Positions 8,417 through 17,141 of a DNA stretch of 64,000 bases are shown here, piece after piece. Position numbers and translations under genes: made by a program. Positions within the stretch are counted from its first letter, which is position 1; every line of letters starts with the position of its first letter. The notes beneath the pieces are model-generated. The model did not search any database, was not told where the DNA came from, and saw only the letters and a program-made list of their open reading frames with translations. The DNA is from Neobacillus sp. WH10 (GTDB lineage: Bacteria > Bacillota > Bacilli > Bacillales > Cytobacillaceae): contig NZ_CP126110.1 in NCBI RefSeq assembly GCF_030123405.1, forward strand, positions 310,001 through 374,000. The letters are read 5' to 3'.

Positions 8417-9448
8417 ATGCTAGAAAAAGTTCGTGTTATTCAATATGGTTGTGGAAAAATGGGTATGGTTAGCTTGCGTTATCTGTATGAAAAGGGTGCA
8501 GAAATTGTTGGAGCTATTGATGCAAATCCGGCTCTTATTGGTAAGGATATTGGTGAGGTAGCTGGATTAGGTGTTAAGCTAAATATCCCTGTTAGAAGTG
8601 ATGCTGAGCGAGTATTCAAAGAAACGGATGCAGATGTATGTATCATTATGACAAAAAGTTTAATGACAGATACGCTAGATGCTTTTGAATTAGCTGCTCG
8701 TCATGGAGTAAATGCCATTACTACTTGCGAAGAAGCTTTTTATCCATGGACAACTTCTCCTGAAATTACGAATCGTTTAGACCGATTGGCCAAAGAGCAT
8801 AATTGTACGTTAACAGGATCTGGCTATCAGGATGTTTTCTGGGGCAACTTAATCACAACTTTAGCTGGTGCTACTCATAATATTGTTCGCATCGAGGGTA
8901 AATCTAGCTATAATGTCGAACATTACGGAATTGCTCTCGCCGAGGTGCATGGAGCAGGCTTATCATTAGCAGAGTTTGACGAAGAAATTGCTAGCAATAA
9001 TGATCTCCCATCCTTTATGAGAAATTCAAATGAATGGTTATGCTCACAATTTGGCTGGACCATTAAATCTCAGGATCAGAAATTGGTGCCAATGACACAT
9101 GATACAGATTTATATTCAGAAACATTAGGGAAAACAATTCCTGCTGGTCATGCGACAGGAATGTCAGCTGTGGTAACGACTGTAACTCATCAAGGGCCGG
9201 TAATTGTAAGTGAATGTATCGGTAAGGTGTATGCTGAAGGTGAGAAGGATTGTAATGATTGGGTGATTCAAGGCGAGCCGGAAACATTAGTGAAAATCTC
9301 TAATCCGGCAACGGTAGAATTAACATGTGCAACAATTGTTAACCGGATCCCTGATTTAATTCAAGCTGCTCCAGGCTTCTACACAACTGAAAAAATGCCG
9401 ACAGCAAGCTATCGCACATATCCACTTCATTTTTATTTAAATAAATAA
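8417..9448 (+). CDS. Dihydrodipicolinate-reductase-like NAD(P)-dependent dehydrogenase (2,4-diaminopentanoate dehydrogenase family)
   Basis: A 343-residue protein. The Rossmann motif YGCGKMG (10-16) opens a dinucleotide-binding domain similar to DapB, and the C-terminal half resembles the C-terminal domain of 2,4-diaminopentanoate dehydrogenase (Ord) of ornithine fermentation. No other ornithine-degradation genes are near, so the true substrate may be another amino- or oxo-acid. AATGGAGGG precedes the ATG at 8417, which decides this start over one 33 bases upstream. It lies after a ligand-sensing MerR gene on the same strand. The general dehydrogenase call is firm, the substrate is not. Confidence 0.7.
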   Translation: MLEKVRVIQYGCGKMGMVSLRYLYEKGAEIVGAIDANPALIGKDIGEVAGLGVKLNIPVRSDAERVFKETDADVCIIMTKSLMTDTLDAFELAARHGVNAITTCEEAFYPWTTSPEITNRLDRLAKEHNCTLTGSGYQDVFWGNLITTLAGATHNIVRIEGKSSYNVEHYGIALAEVHGAGLSLAEFDEEIASNNDLPSFMRNSNEWLCSQFGWTIKSQDQKLVPMTHDTDLYSETLGKTIPAGHATGMSAVVTTVTHQGPVIVSECIGKVYAEGEKDCNDWVIQGEPETLVKISNPATVELTCATIVNRIPDLIQAAPGFYTTEKMPTASYRTYPLHFYLNK

Positions 9449-9467
9449 GAATTATAGGGGCTGTCCC

Positions 9468-9587
9468 CATTGCCATCAAGCTAAGAAAACAAGTCACCCC
9501 CAAAACGATAAAATATGCTTCTTTATAAAAAGAAAGCCTAAAAATTTCGTTCTGGGGGTGCAATAAAAATTTAACTTGATGGGCATG
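9468..9587. mobile_element. Mini-insertion element with IS231-like ends, no gene
   Basis: The left end CATTGCCATCAAGCTAAG and the inverted right end (read on the minus strand) CATGCCCATCAAGTTAA match the known IS231 (IS4 family) terminal pattern CATGCCCATCAACTTAAG closely. A second inverted pair, CACCCCCAAAACG at 9495 and CGTTCTGGGGGTG at 9548, lies inside. Only about 120 bp separate the ends, so there is no transposase. This looks like a MITE or mobile insertion cassette remnant. Confidence 0.55.
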
Positions 9588-9639
9588 GGATGTTTCCCTT
9601 TATTCGAGAATTTAGGGAGAAAAAAACCTTATTCCTCCT

Positions 9640-9665
9640 TTTCGGGGGATGTGCAAAAATACCCT
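9640..9665. repeat. Terminal inverted repeat copy, Tn3-element-like (facing left)
   Basis: The minus strand reads GGGTATTTTTGCACATCCCC then CGAAAA. It is the inverse of the copy at 11553. If GGG is the outer end, the element belonging to it extended to the left of this site. Confidence 0.5.
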
Positions 9666-9711
9666 AAAAGGTTATATATATCTAGTCAACATAAGCGATG
9701 TTATCAGCATT

Positions 9712-9749
9712 AAAAAAGGATCTTCGATTTATTTGAAGGATCCTTTTTT
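9712..9749. terminator. Bidirectional terminator
   Basis: AAAAAAGGATCTTC pairs with GAAGGATCCTTTTTT over a 9-base loop. It can serve both the dehydrogenase on the plus strand and the secreted-protein gene on the minus strand. Confidence 0.8.
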
Positions 9750-9859
9750 GTTGTTTATTTATAAGTTTTAACTTGGTGTATTGATAGGAATTTCATATTA
9801 CTTCATCCCTGCAGCCTATCGGTTCGATCTTTACCATCCTTCATTTTGGCCTTTACTAA

Positions 9860-10294
9860 TCAATCATAGGCACCTACTAATGCCTCTCCAGTATCATTGT
9901 TTCTTTTCACATAAAATTCAGCTTGATTATTACTGCCATCGACCCAAGCATTGATATCTTTGAAGATATGACAGTGGGGAAGATTACCCACATTATAAAA
10001 ATCATCTGCACTACCTTTATCAAAGTATACGCCAGATTTTACTTTATCGTCTGCATTAAACGGATCTTCTTCAAATAAATAGTAATAACCTTTTGGACTA
10101 GAACTGTCAAGACAAATCATAAAATCTCCTCCACCTGAGTAGAAAATCTTACTTTGTGTTCTAAAATAATCATATCCTAGATAATCCCATTCCCCAGAAC
10201 CCAAAGTTTCCATGCTGCTTGCAAATGTAGAAGAAGGGACCAACAACGTAACTACCAATGCCAAGATACTCATTTTCAACTTTTTCATACTCAT
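9860..10294 (-). CDS. Small secreted protein, unrecognised
   Basis: A 144-residue protein with a clear signal peptide: MSMKKLKMS, a hydrophobic stretch and a cleavage-like FASS near residue 25. The mature part is acidic and aromatic-rich with two cysteines (in ICLDSS and PHCHIF) that could form one disulfide. I do not recognise a family. The ATG at 10294 is preferred because AGGAGAGAAGGA precedes it; the longer frame upstream is not signal-like. It lies alone between mobile-element ends at 9.64 and 10.62 kb, which suggests it may have come with them. Confidence 0.6.
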   Translation of the reverse strand: MSMKKLKMSILALVVTLLVPSSTFASSMETLGSGEWDYLGYDYFRTQSKIFYSGGGDFMICLDSSSPKGYYYLFEEDPFNADDKVKSGVYFDKGSADDFYNVGNLPHCHIFKDINAWVDGSNNQAEFYVKRNNDTGEALVGAYD

Positions 10295-10618
10295 TCCTTC
10301 TCTCCTGTTTTGAATTGAACGTTCCCTTTTTAATATATATATATGGATATATTTAACAGTTTCTTTTGTTCTAGTGCAAAAGTTACAAAATACTTGCAAC
10401 TAATCTCTAAAAGAGAAGACCGGTCAAAATGCTATAACCTTATGAGGAATCTAGAAATGAATACTCTATACAAACCCACTTACCAAAGACCTTTACCATA
10501 ATGTTGTTTTATTTTTCTCCACATTTACTTTGTGGTCTACAACAAGAACCCTGTCATCAAGCCTTTTTGAAATGCTTTCCATAAACTCAAGTGGCTCAAG
10601 GGATAAAGCATATTAAAC

Positions 10619-10650
10619 TTTTTCGGGGCGTTATGCAAAAACACCCTAAA
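10619..10650. repeat. Second terminal inverted repeat copy (facing left)
   Basis: The minus strand reads GGGTGTTTTTGCATAACGCC then CCGAAAAAG, similar to the copies at 9640 and 11553. It lies between the secreted-protein gene and the TetR gene. Confidence 0.5.
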
Positions 10651-10680
10651 TCCTTTTCACTTCAACCACTCCCTATTCAT

Positions 10681-10724
10681 AAAATTAAATACCTACTAGT
10701 CGGTATTTAATTTTATTATATAAT
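10681..10724 (+). promoter_or_regulatory. Operator palindrome and promoter of the TetR gene
   Basis: AAAATTAAATACC at 10681-10693 is exactly inverted at 10702-10714 around TACTAGTC. A -10 TATAAT follows at 10719-10724. A perfect dyad overlapping the core promoter and ending about 70 bp before a TetR gene is the usual design for autorepression. Confidence 0.7.
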
Positions 10725-10782
10725 GGAGAGTGTGTTATAATCAATATAAATATTTAGAATTTTAAGAAAAAAGGTGTTAATA

Positions 10783-11391
10783 ATGTTAAATCATCATCAG
10801 AAACAATCAAAAGAAACCATCAACAAATTAATGCGATCAGGAATTGAATTGTTTTCTAAGCAAGGCTATTCTAGTACAAGCATTGATCAAATTGTAAAAC
10901 ATGCTGGTTACTCTAAAGGGGCTTTCTATGCTCATTTTTCCAATAAAGAGGAGTTTTTGTTGAAACTGATAAAAGAAGGTATTGATTTTTATTTTGAAGA
11001 TTTAAAGAAAATTCTTACTCAAGAGGATTGTGATTTGCTAAATAAATTTAAAGAATACTCTATGCGTTTGGTGAATGAGGCTTATGAAAAGGGGTCTTCT
11101 CCTATGCTTCTCCAAGGATGTATGGTTTCGAATGAATTACCTCAGATAAAAGAAAAGCTTATTCTCCAGATGGAGGAATGGAGGTCATTCCTTACACATT
11201 TTTTTCAGAAAATGAAGGACGAAGGTATTGTCGGAAGTCCATTGGATGCTAGAACTTTAGCTACGGCTAGCATGGCTCTTTTTAATGGATTTAATCTGCA
11301 ACATTTTGTTGACAACCGAATTCAAATACAGGACATGTTAAGTGTTTTTGTAGAACTGCTTCAAATTCAAGAACCTAATAAGAAAGGTTAA
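10783..11391 (+). CDS. TetR/AcrR-family transcriptional repressor
   Basis: A 202-residue protein. The N-terminal TetR helix-turn-helix is visible at about residues 10-57 (GYSSTSIDQIVKHAGYSKGA, then FYAHFSNKEEFLLKLI); the remaining helices form the ligand and dimer domain. The ATG at 10783 lies eight bases after AAAGG; the GTG nine bases upstream overlaps that site. It has its own palindromic operator and is followed by a strong terminator, so it is monocistronic with no target gene beside it. It lies between two oppositely facing mobile-element ends, so the regulated gene may have been lost or be elsewhere. Confidence 0.8.
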   Translation: MLNHHQKQSKETINKLMRSGIELFSKQGYSSTSIDQIVKHAGYSKGAFYAHFSNKEEFLLKLIKEGIDFYFEDLKKILTQEDCDLLNKFKEYSMRLVNEAYEKGSSPMLLQGCMVSNELPQIKEKLILQMEEWRSFLTHFFQKMKDEGIVGSPLDARTLATASMALFNGFNLQHFVDNRIQIQDMLSVFVELLQIQEPNKKG

Positions 11392-11458
11392 TAAGAATAA
11401 CTTCTATGCATATCTTATACAAATTCACTTAACATTACGCCAGTTTTAAGAAGTAGGA

Positions 11459-11509
11459 AAAAGAGCCAAACCCAGTATAATCATGGGTTTGGCTCTTTTG
11501 TGTTTTTTT
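11459..11509 (+). terminator. Terminator after the TetR gene
   Basis: AAAGAGCCAAACCCA pairs with TGGGTTTGGCTCTTTT over a 9-base loop; T-rich sequence follows. Confidence 0.85.
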
Positions 11510-11552
11510 ATCGATTATGCACGATTTTATACATCCTAGTCCATACCATACA

Positions 11553-11580
11553 AGGGTATTTTTGCATATCCCCCCGAAAA
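11553..11580. repeat. Third terminal inverted repeat copy (facing right, toward tnpA)
   Basis: GGGTATTTTTGCATATCCCC then CCGAAAAA. The GGG end points outward and the element extends to the right, where the 3' side of a Tn3-type tnpA lies. That is the standard arrangement in Tn3-family elements, so this is probably the surviving end of the decayed unit. No matching right end was found up to 17 kb. Confidence 0.5.
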
Positions 11581-11882
11581 AACAATACTACGAAAACTAG
11601 GAGTATTTAAAGTACTCTAAGAAGGAAAATTGGAGTGAAAAGCTACAGTGAATACTTGATATCTCAACTCAATAAACAAAGTATTTAACGTATTAAATGT
11701 AGGGTAATATTCTTTATTGGGGAGACAACGATATCTTTCCTATAACAAAGACTTGAGCGCGCCTTTAGGCGTTTGTTAGTTGCCTTCATAGCAACTAATG
11801 GTTGTAGAATTCCATGTTGCGAGGCTCATTTTCAAGGGTACACGTTGTTTATATAAATCTTCAATGTAAAGCCCTTATTGAA
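11581..11882. other. Non-coding stretch beside the broken tnpA
   Basis: About 300 bases with no credible gene in either strand. The missing C-terminal part of tnpA is not recognisable here, so that part was deleted rather than merely frameshifted. Confidence 0.5.
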
Positions 11883-14074
11883 TTAGGACTTTTTATCCCT
11901 TAGTATGGATTTCTCGAAAAAAGGTTTATTATAAAAATCCCACCTGAGATGTAAAAGATTCAGGAGGGATTGTGGATTTGCATCTGCATGTAGTAATGAA
12001 ACACCTAGCTGCATTCTCATTCCGTCTGACGAAGAAGTTGTACCGTCTCCCCAATAGGAAGGCAATTGTAATTTGTGATGAAAATTTACTAATACGGCTT
12101 GGACTTTATTCATTGCGTCTTCATACATGCGCCATTGAGACACATTGGCTAGTTGCTTATATGTAAGTCCTGGTGTGGCTTCAGCCATCTTACTCAATCC
12201 AATATTCATTCCCATTCCTAAAAGGGCAGCCATGATAATAATTGTTTCTTCTTTATCTGGTTTTCGATTATTGGAAGCATGAGTAAATTGCTCATGAAAT
12301 CCTGTTATATATGCAACATCCATAAGTAAATCGGTTAATTTTATTTTGGTAGCATTTGATAAAGACTTGCACTAAATTTCTTTGCTTCTTCTGGAGCATC
12401 CTTTTCTAAGCGTGAAATTGACAGTTTTCCCTTTTCAAGAGAAATCCCATCTAATTTATTAAAATTGGCAGACAACCACTTTAGTCTTTCGTTAAGGCTG
12501 CTGGTTCTCTCTGTCAAATAGTCTTCGTATGATAAACTAACTGATAACCTCGTATTCTCTTTCGTTTGATTCCAAGTATCTTCCGAAAACAAATATTCTT
12601 CAAAATCTCTATATTGTCTACTGCCCACAATGGATACATCACCAGCACGAACATGTTCCCTTAGTTCTGTTAAAACAGCCATTTCATAATAATGACGATT
12701 AATTGTACCGTCATCCCCATATAAGTGTTTTTTCCAACGCTTCGAGATAAAGTCCACAGGTGATTCATCAGGCACTTTTCGCTTCCCAGATTCATTCATT
12801 CTTCGGATAATCTCCACAGCTTGTAAAAGTGGTTCATTTGCCGTTGTAGAATGAAATTCCAATACCCTTAAGAGCGTTGGCGTATATTTTCTAAGTGTAT
12901 AAAATCGTTTTTGTAGTAAGTCTAAATAATCATAGTCGGCAGGACGTGCAAGCTCCTGAGCTTCTACCACCGAAGAGACGAAAGAATTCCATTCAATAAC
13001 GGATTCTAAAACCTCAAAAACGTCTAATTTTTCCTCCTTTGCTTTGATTAAAGCTTGTCCGATGTTCGTAAAGTGTATAACTTTCTCATTCAGCTTTTTA
13101 CCGTTTTGTTTCTGAATCTCCTCTTGAGCTTTGCGGCCTTTTGATAACAGACTGAGTATTTGTCTATCATGAATTTCAAAAGCTTTATCCGTTAACTCCT
13201 GAGTAAGATGTAATAAATAGACGGTTAATATCGAATAACGTTTATTTTCTTGAAAGTCACGGAATGCATAAGGCTCATATCTTGAACCTAAGCGAGATAG
13301 CTGTAACAAGCGATTGCGATGCAAATGACTAATCTTTACCGTTTCTAATTCCATTTCCCGTATATATTCAAGTCGTTCTATTAATTTTAGAAATGTTTCG
13401 GGTGAAGGATGACCAGGTGGTTCCTTTAACCACCCCAATATAGTTTTATTGGATTCGGATGGATGCTACGAAGTAATGATCTCTTCAAGCTTTTCTTTTT
13501 GCGTATTTGACAGAGATTGACTAACCGTATTAAATAGCTTCTTTTCAGCCATTGCTCTTGCCTCCCACACCATTCTTTCAAGTGTAGTGATAGCTGGCAG
13601 TATGATTTTGTTTTTTTAAAAAAAATCTATGCATTCATGTAGTAGATGAATGGCATCACCATTTTCCAAAGCTAATTGATGAAGGTGCTTAAATGTCATT
13701 CGATATTCTTTTAGAGTAAAATTTACAAAGTCGTATTCATTACGAATTTCTTTCAAATGATCCCAAAGTGTATTTTCTCTTTGAGGATAAAGGCTAAGTG
13801 AAGATGGAGTAGAACTGATTTGTTTCGATATATAATGTATGACTGAATCTGGGATGCTTTTGATATGAGTGTATGGCCAACCGGGATACCGAAGAATGGC
13901 TAATTGAACGGCGAACCCTAAACGGTTTTCTTCTCTCCTTCGCTTATTTATAATCTCTAAATCTCGTTTGGAAAAAGTGTAGTAGGTTCCTAGCACCCAC
14001 TCATCTTCAGGAATTTGCATAAAGGCTTGTCGCTGTTCCGGTGTAAGCAATTCTCTACCTCTTGCCATTTTCAT
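11883..14074 (-). pseudogene. tnpA: Tn3-family transposase TnpA, broken by frameshifts, a stop and 3' loss
   Basis: Read on the minus strand, three pieces line up in order. 14074-13616 carries the N-terminal DUF4158 part (RELLTPEQRQAFMQIPEDEW). 13600-12341 carries the middle (ILPAITTLERMVWEAR, then WLKEPPGHPSPETF). 12340-11883 carries the start of the catalytic DDE domain (WGDGTTSSSDGMRMQLGVS). Lesions: a frameshift in the A/T run near 13612; an in-frame TAG near 13470; one base missing in the A run near 12340, where LPK should continue as IKLTDLLMDVAYITGF. The last roughly 250 residues expected of a near-1000-residue TnpA are absent. Transposition activity is therefore lost. Confidence 0.85.
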
Positions 14075-14123
14075 ACAGTATCATCTCATTTTTGTAATTA
14101 TTCAGTTAATTAGTTCAATTATA

Positions 14124-14149
14124 TATCAATAGAGTGTACTCTATTGATA
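14124..14149. promoter_or_regulatory. res-like palindrome between tnpA and tnpR
   Basis: Two exact 12-bp inverted arms (TATCAATAGAGT and ACTCTATTGATA) flank a central GT. It lies in the 147-bp gap between the divergent tnpA and tnpR, where Tn3-family resolution sites are found, and its size fits resolvase subsite I with a 2-bp crossover. Confidence 0.65.
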
Positions 14150-14221
14150 CAAGTGTAGGAGACTGATAAAATCATAGTTAAGAGCGTCTCATAAGACTTG
14201 TCTCAAAAATGAGGTGATATT

Positions 14222-14797
14222 TTGCGAAAAATCGGTTATATACGTGTCAGTTCAACTAGCCAGAATCCTTCAAGGCAATTTCAGCAACTGAACGAAATCG
14301 GAATGGATATTATTTTTGAAGAAAAAGTTTCCGGAGCAACAAAAGATCGTGAGCAACTTCAAAAAATGTTAGAGGATATACAAGAAGGTGACATCATTTA
14401 TGTTACGGACTTAACTCGGATTACTCGTAGTACACAAGATTTATTTGAATTAATCGATAACATACGGAGTAAAAAGGCAAATTTAAAATCCTTAAAAGAT
14501 ACATGGCTAGATTTATCAGAAGATAATCCCTACAGCCAATTCTTAATTACGGTTATGGCGGGTGTAAACCAATTAGAACGTGATCTTATCCGTATGCGGC
14601 AGCGTGAAGGGATTGAACTGGCTAAAAAAGAAGGAAAGTTTAAAGGTCGGTTAAAGAAGTACCATAAAAATCATGTAGGAATGAATTATGCAGTAAAGCT
14701 TTATAAAGAGGGAGATATGACTGTAAATCAAATTTGTGAAATTACAAATGTGTCTAGGGCCTCATTATATAGAAAGCTATCGGAAAGGAACAGTTGA
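14222..14797 (+). CDS. tnpR: Serine resolvase/recombinase TnpR
   Basis: A 191-residue protein. The catalytic domain starts IGYIRVSSTSQNPSRQ with the nucleophile Ser at residue 10 or 11; conserved Arg-rich segments follow (DLTRITRSTQDLF). The long E helix spans about 105-135 and the C-terminal helix-turn-helix (VNQICEITNVSRASLYRKL) closes the protein. The start is a TTG after GAGGTGAT. It appears intact and is divergent from the broken tnpA. It resolves cointegrates at res; with tnpA dead it may persist as a stand-alone site-specific recombinase. Confidence 0.85.
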   Translation: MRKIGYIRVSSTSQNPSRQFQQLNEIGMDIIFEEKVSGATKDREQLQKMLEDIQEGDIIYVTDLTRITRSTQDLFELIDNIRSKKANLKSLKDTWLDLSEDNPYSQFLITVMAGVNQLERDLIRMRQREGIELAKKEGKFKGRLKKYHKNHVGMNYAVKLYKEGDMTVNQICEITNVSRASLYRKLSERNS

Positions 14798-14860
14798 TGA
14801 GTTATACCAAAAATCGGAAATATATAATAGAAAATAAATTTCATATAGAGGTGGAATTAT

Positions 14861-15823
14861 ATGCCTAAAATTGACAATATGTTAGCAATTCTATGGATGC
14901 TTCGTTCAGGTGAAAAAATTACTGCAAAACAAATTTCAGAAAAGTTAGAGATGAATATAAGGACTGTGTATCGTTATATTGATACAATTTCAACAAGTGG
15001 CGTACCTATAATTTCAGAACCAGGACATAACGGTGGATACACTTTATTGAACAATTTTATTAAGGCTCCTCTTTTTTTTGATTTTGAGGAGCAAACTTCA
15101 CTTTATCATGCTGCTGTTTTTGCAGAAGAAGCTGGATATTATGGTGGTGAAGCACTAAATAGGGCTATTTCAAAGCTAAGCAAATATTCAAATCAAGAGC
15201 AGGAAACAAAGATAAACCAACATTTGACCAGTCTTGAAGTAATAAGTAGATTAAGTTCCCTCTCTATGGAACCTTTCTTGAAGGAGTTGGAGCAGGCCGT
15301 AGCTGACGGATACTCTTTAAAAATTCTTTACCATAAAAGTGGCGAAGATCAATCAAAGTATAGATTGGTTGATCCGTACAGAATTATTTATTGGAATAAT
15401 AAGTGGTATGTGATTGGATTTTGTCATCTTAGGAATGATATCCGTAGTTTTAGAGTAGATCGAATTGAAAGTCTAATGCTAACCGAAAATAAGTTTAACC
15501 GGCCAGAAAATTTTTCAGCACGTGACTTTTTTATGAAAAACCTCCTTTCAACTATAGAAGATAAGGAAGGGATTATTTCTTTAGTTATTAATGGAAATAC
15601 AAGGACGTTGGGTGATATTTGCCAACATTGGTTTTTAGGACATTATTTACAAGAACGGACTTCAAATCAAGCAGTTTTTCTTCTTGAAAAAGATATGATA
15701 CATACATATGTACCTTATTTACTTTTACCGTACGGTAAATCTATTAAAGTTATTGAGCCAATAAGTCTTAAGAAAAGACTTATTGAAGTTCTGTCGGAAT
15801 TAATAAAATTTCATCAAGTATGA
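14861..15823 (+). CDS. WYL-domain helix-turn-helix regulator (YafY/YobV type)
   Basis: A 320-residue protein with an N-terminal HTH_11 winged helix (residues 5-60; KQISEKLEMNIRTVYRYIDT) and a WYL domain at about 150-215 (SLKILYHKSGEDQ, YWNNKWYVIGFC, IRSFRVDRIESL). WYL proteins sense small ligands or nucleic acids and usually regulate adjacent genes. GAGGTGG precedes the ATG. The DJ-1-type gene 75 bases downstream is the likely target; this pairing is common in Bacillaceae. A hairpin without a strong T run separates them. Confidence 0.8.
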   Translation: MPKIDNMLAILWMLRSGEKITAKQISEKLEMNIRTVYRYIDTISTSGVPIISEPGHNGGYTLLNNFIKAPLFFDFEEQTSLYHAAVFAEEAGYYGGEALNRAISKLSKYSNQEQETKINQHLTSLEVISRLSSLSMEPFLKELEQAVADGYSLKILYHKSGEDQSKYRLVDPYRIIYWNNKWYVIGFCHLRNDIRSFRVDRIESLMLTENKFNRPENFSARDFFMKNLLSTIEDKEGIISLVINGNTRTLGDICQHWFLGHYLQERTSNQAVFLLEKDMIHTYVPYLLLPYGKSIKVIEPISLKKRLIEVLSELIKFHQV

Positions 15824-15856
15824 TAACTTCCCTGACGTTAACTGTCAGGGAAGTTA
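15824..15856 (+). terminator. Perfect 13-bp hairpin between the WYL and DJ-1 genes
   Basis: TAACTTCCCTGAC is exactly inverted around a 7-base loop. It starts right after the stop codon. There is no T run; a TATAAT-like element (about 15859-15865) follows immediately, so it may be a weak terminator or an operator for the next gene. Confidence 0.55.
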
Positions 15857-15898
15857 TATTATAATAGGCTATATCAATTGTGATTGGAGTGTTATTGG

Positions 15899-16531
15899 AT
15901 GCAAACAAAAAAAGTTTATCTTTATGTTTTTAATACAATGTCAGACTGGGAATATGGATATTTAATTGCTGAACTAAACTCAGGAAGATATTTCAAAAAA
16001 GATTTAGCACCTTTAAAAGTAGTTACAGTAGGAGCCAATAAAGAAATTATTACTACGATGGGAGGACTGAGCATAAAACCAGATATTTCCCCTGATGAAT
16101 GTACACTTGAAAGTAAGGATCTTTTAATTTTACCTGGAGGTACTACTTGGAGAGAAGATATTCATCAACCTATCTTAAAAAAAATTGGCGAAGCTTTAAA
16201 GCTTGGTACTATTGTTGCTGCAATTTGTGGTGCAACTGAGGCCCTTGCGAATATGGGATACTTAGATTCTAGAAAACACACAAGCAATGACTTAGAGTAT
16301 ATTAAAATGGTCTGTCCTAATTATAAAGGAGAAAAATTTTATGAGATGAGACCTGCGGTATCTGGTGAGAATTTGATTACTGCATCAGGAGTAGCACCTC
16401 TAGAATTTACGACGGAAGTACTGAAAAAATTAGATGTATTTGCACCCGACACATTACATTCATGGTATAACCTAAATAAGACTCATAAACCTGAATACTT
16501 CTTCCAGTTAATGAATTCAATAAATAGCTGA
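15899..16531 (+). CDS. DJ-1/PfpI-family protein (class I glutamine amidotransferase-like)
   Basis: A 210-residue alpha/beta protein with the nucleophile-elbow cysteine at residue 110 (AAICGATEALA) and an acidic residue at the expected position near the N-terminus (DWEYGY, 16-21). The family includes YoaZ-type stress proteins, deglycase-like enzymes and proteases; activity cannot be predicted finely. The ATG at 15899 lies nine bases after GGAG. It follows its presumed WYL regulator and ends at a terminator. Confidence 0.8.
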   Translation: MQTKKVYLYVFNTMSDWEYGYLIAELNSGRYFKKDLAPLKVVTVGANKEIITTMGGLSIKPDISPDECTLESKDLLILPGGTTWREDIHQPILKKIGEALKLGTIVAAICGATEALANMGYLDSRKHTSNDLEYIKMVCPNYKGEKFYEMRPAVSGENLITASGVAPLEFTTEVLKKLDVFAPDTLHSWYNLNKTHKPEYFFQLMNSINS

Positions 16532-16589
16532 GCTAAAAAATCAACTTAGCAGTTTTATATTAGTTCAAATAAAAATAATGAAGTAACTG

Positions 16590-16636
16590 AAAAGCTCACT
16601 TTCTCTATTTTGTTTTGCAGAGAAGTTGGGCTTTTT
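16590..16636 (+). terminator. Terminator after the DJ-1 gene
   Basis: AAAGCTCACTTTCTC pairs with GAGAAGTTGGGCTTT over a T-rich loop, and T residues follow. Confidence 0.7.
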
Positions 16637-16687
16637 AATTTGGAATTTCCTTATCGTTGTAAATCCGCATTTTCCTGACGCTACCCG

Positions 16688-16731
16688 GGCTGTCCCAGAA
16701 GTCGATGAAAATCGATTTTTGAGGACAGCCT
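16688..16731. repeat. REP-like imperfect hairpin
   Basis: GGCTGTCC and GTCGAT on the left pair with ATCGAT and GGACAGCC on the right around GAAA. Such intergenic hairpins are typical of REP-like elements or insertion-sequence ends. No gene overlaps it. Confidence 0.5.
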
Positions 16732-16838
16732 TCATTTTTCACCTCAACTCATTGCGCTGCCTTAAAATAGCTAAATTGAGAAGCAGGGGGACGGTTCACC
16801 TGCTTCACTATAAGAGGCATAAGAACCGCCCCAAAAAC

Positions 16839-17022
16839 TAACCAAAAGTTTAATTAAATCACTGGAGGTGTTGGTATATCTGGCATTCTAAAACTAACCA
16901 AACGATTGATTAAATCTTTAGAGTCAAGGTAGTGTCTGGTTAAAAAAACTAATCAAACGTTTGATTAAAACGCTAGAAGAGTCGCCATGACTGTCAGATC
17001 ACACTAATCAAACGATTGATTA
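16839..17022. repeat. Four 18-bp palindromic repeats with 55-56 bp period
   Basis: Copies start at 16839, 16895, 16950 and 17005. The third is the perfect TAATCAAACGTTTGATTA; the others differ at one to four positions. The region lies between the convergent DJ-1 and ileS genes. This is the largest cluster of the family and shows the 55-56 bp spacing most clearly. Confidence 0.85.
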
Positions 17023-17076
17023 AATTACTGGAACTAAATAAAGACGTACCTAATCAAGTACAAAGTTTTTTGAGTT

Positions 17077-17132
17077 AAAAAAGCACTGCGAACAGTTCAC
17101 AACATATAACTGTTTGCAGTGCCTCTTTTTTA
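17077..17132. terminator. Bidirectional terminator at the ileS 3' end
   Basis: GCACTGCGAACAGTT pairs with AACTGTTTGCAGTGC; AAAAAA lies before the stem and CTCTTTTTT after it, so both strands gain a T tract. Confidence 0.85.
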
Positions 17133-17141
17133 TGCTATTAT

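Noticed and set aside
16626..16841. 71-residue plus-strand frame after the DJ-1 gene
   Set aside because: It overlaps a terminator, a REP-like hairpin and a palindromic repeat, and resembles no protein.
16839..17022. CRISPR array, suggested by regular spacing of short repeats
   Set aside because: The 18-bp units are perfect palindromes spaced 55-56 bp, the spacers are partly conserved, there are at most four in a row and no cas gene is present.
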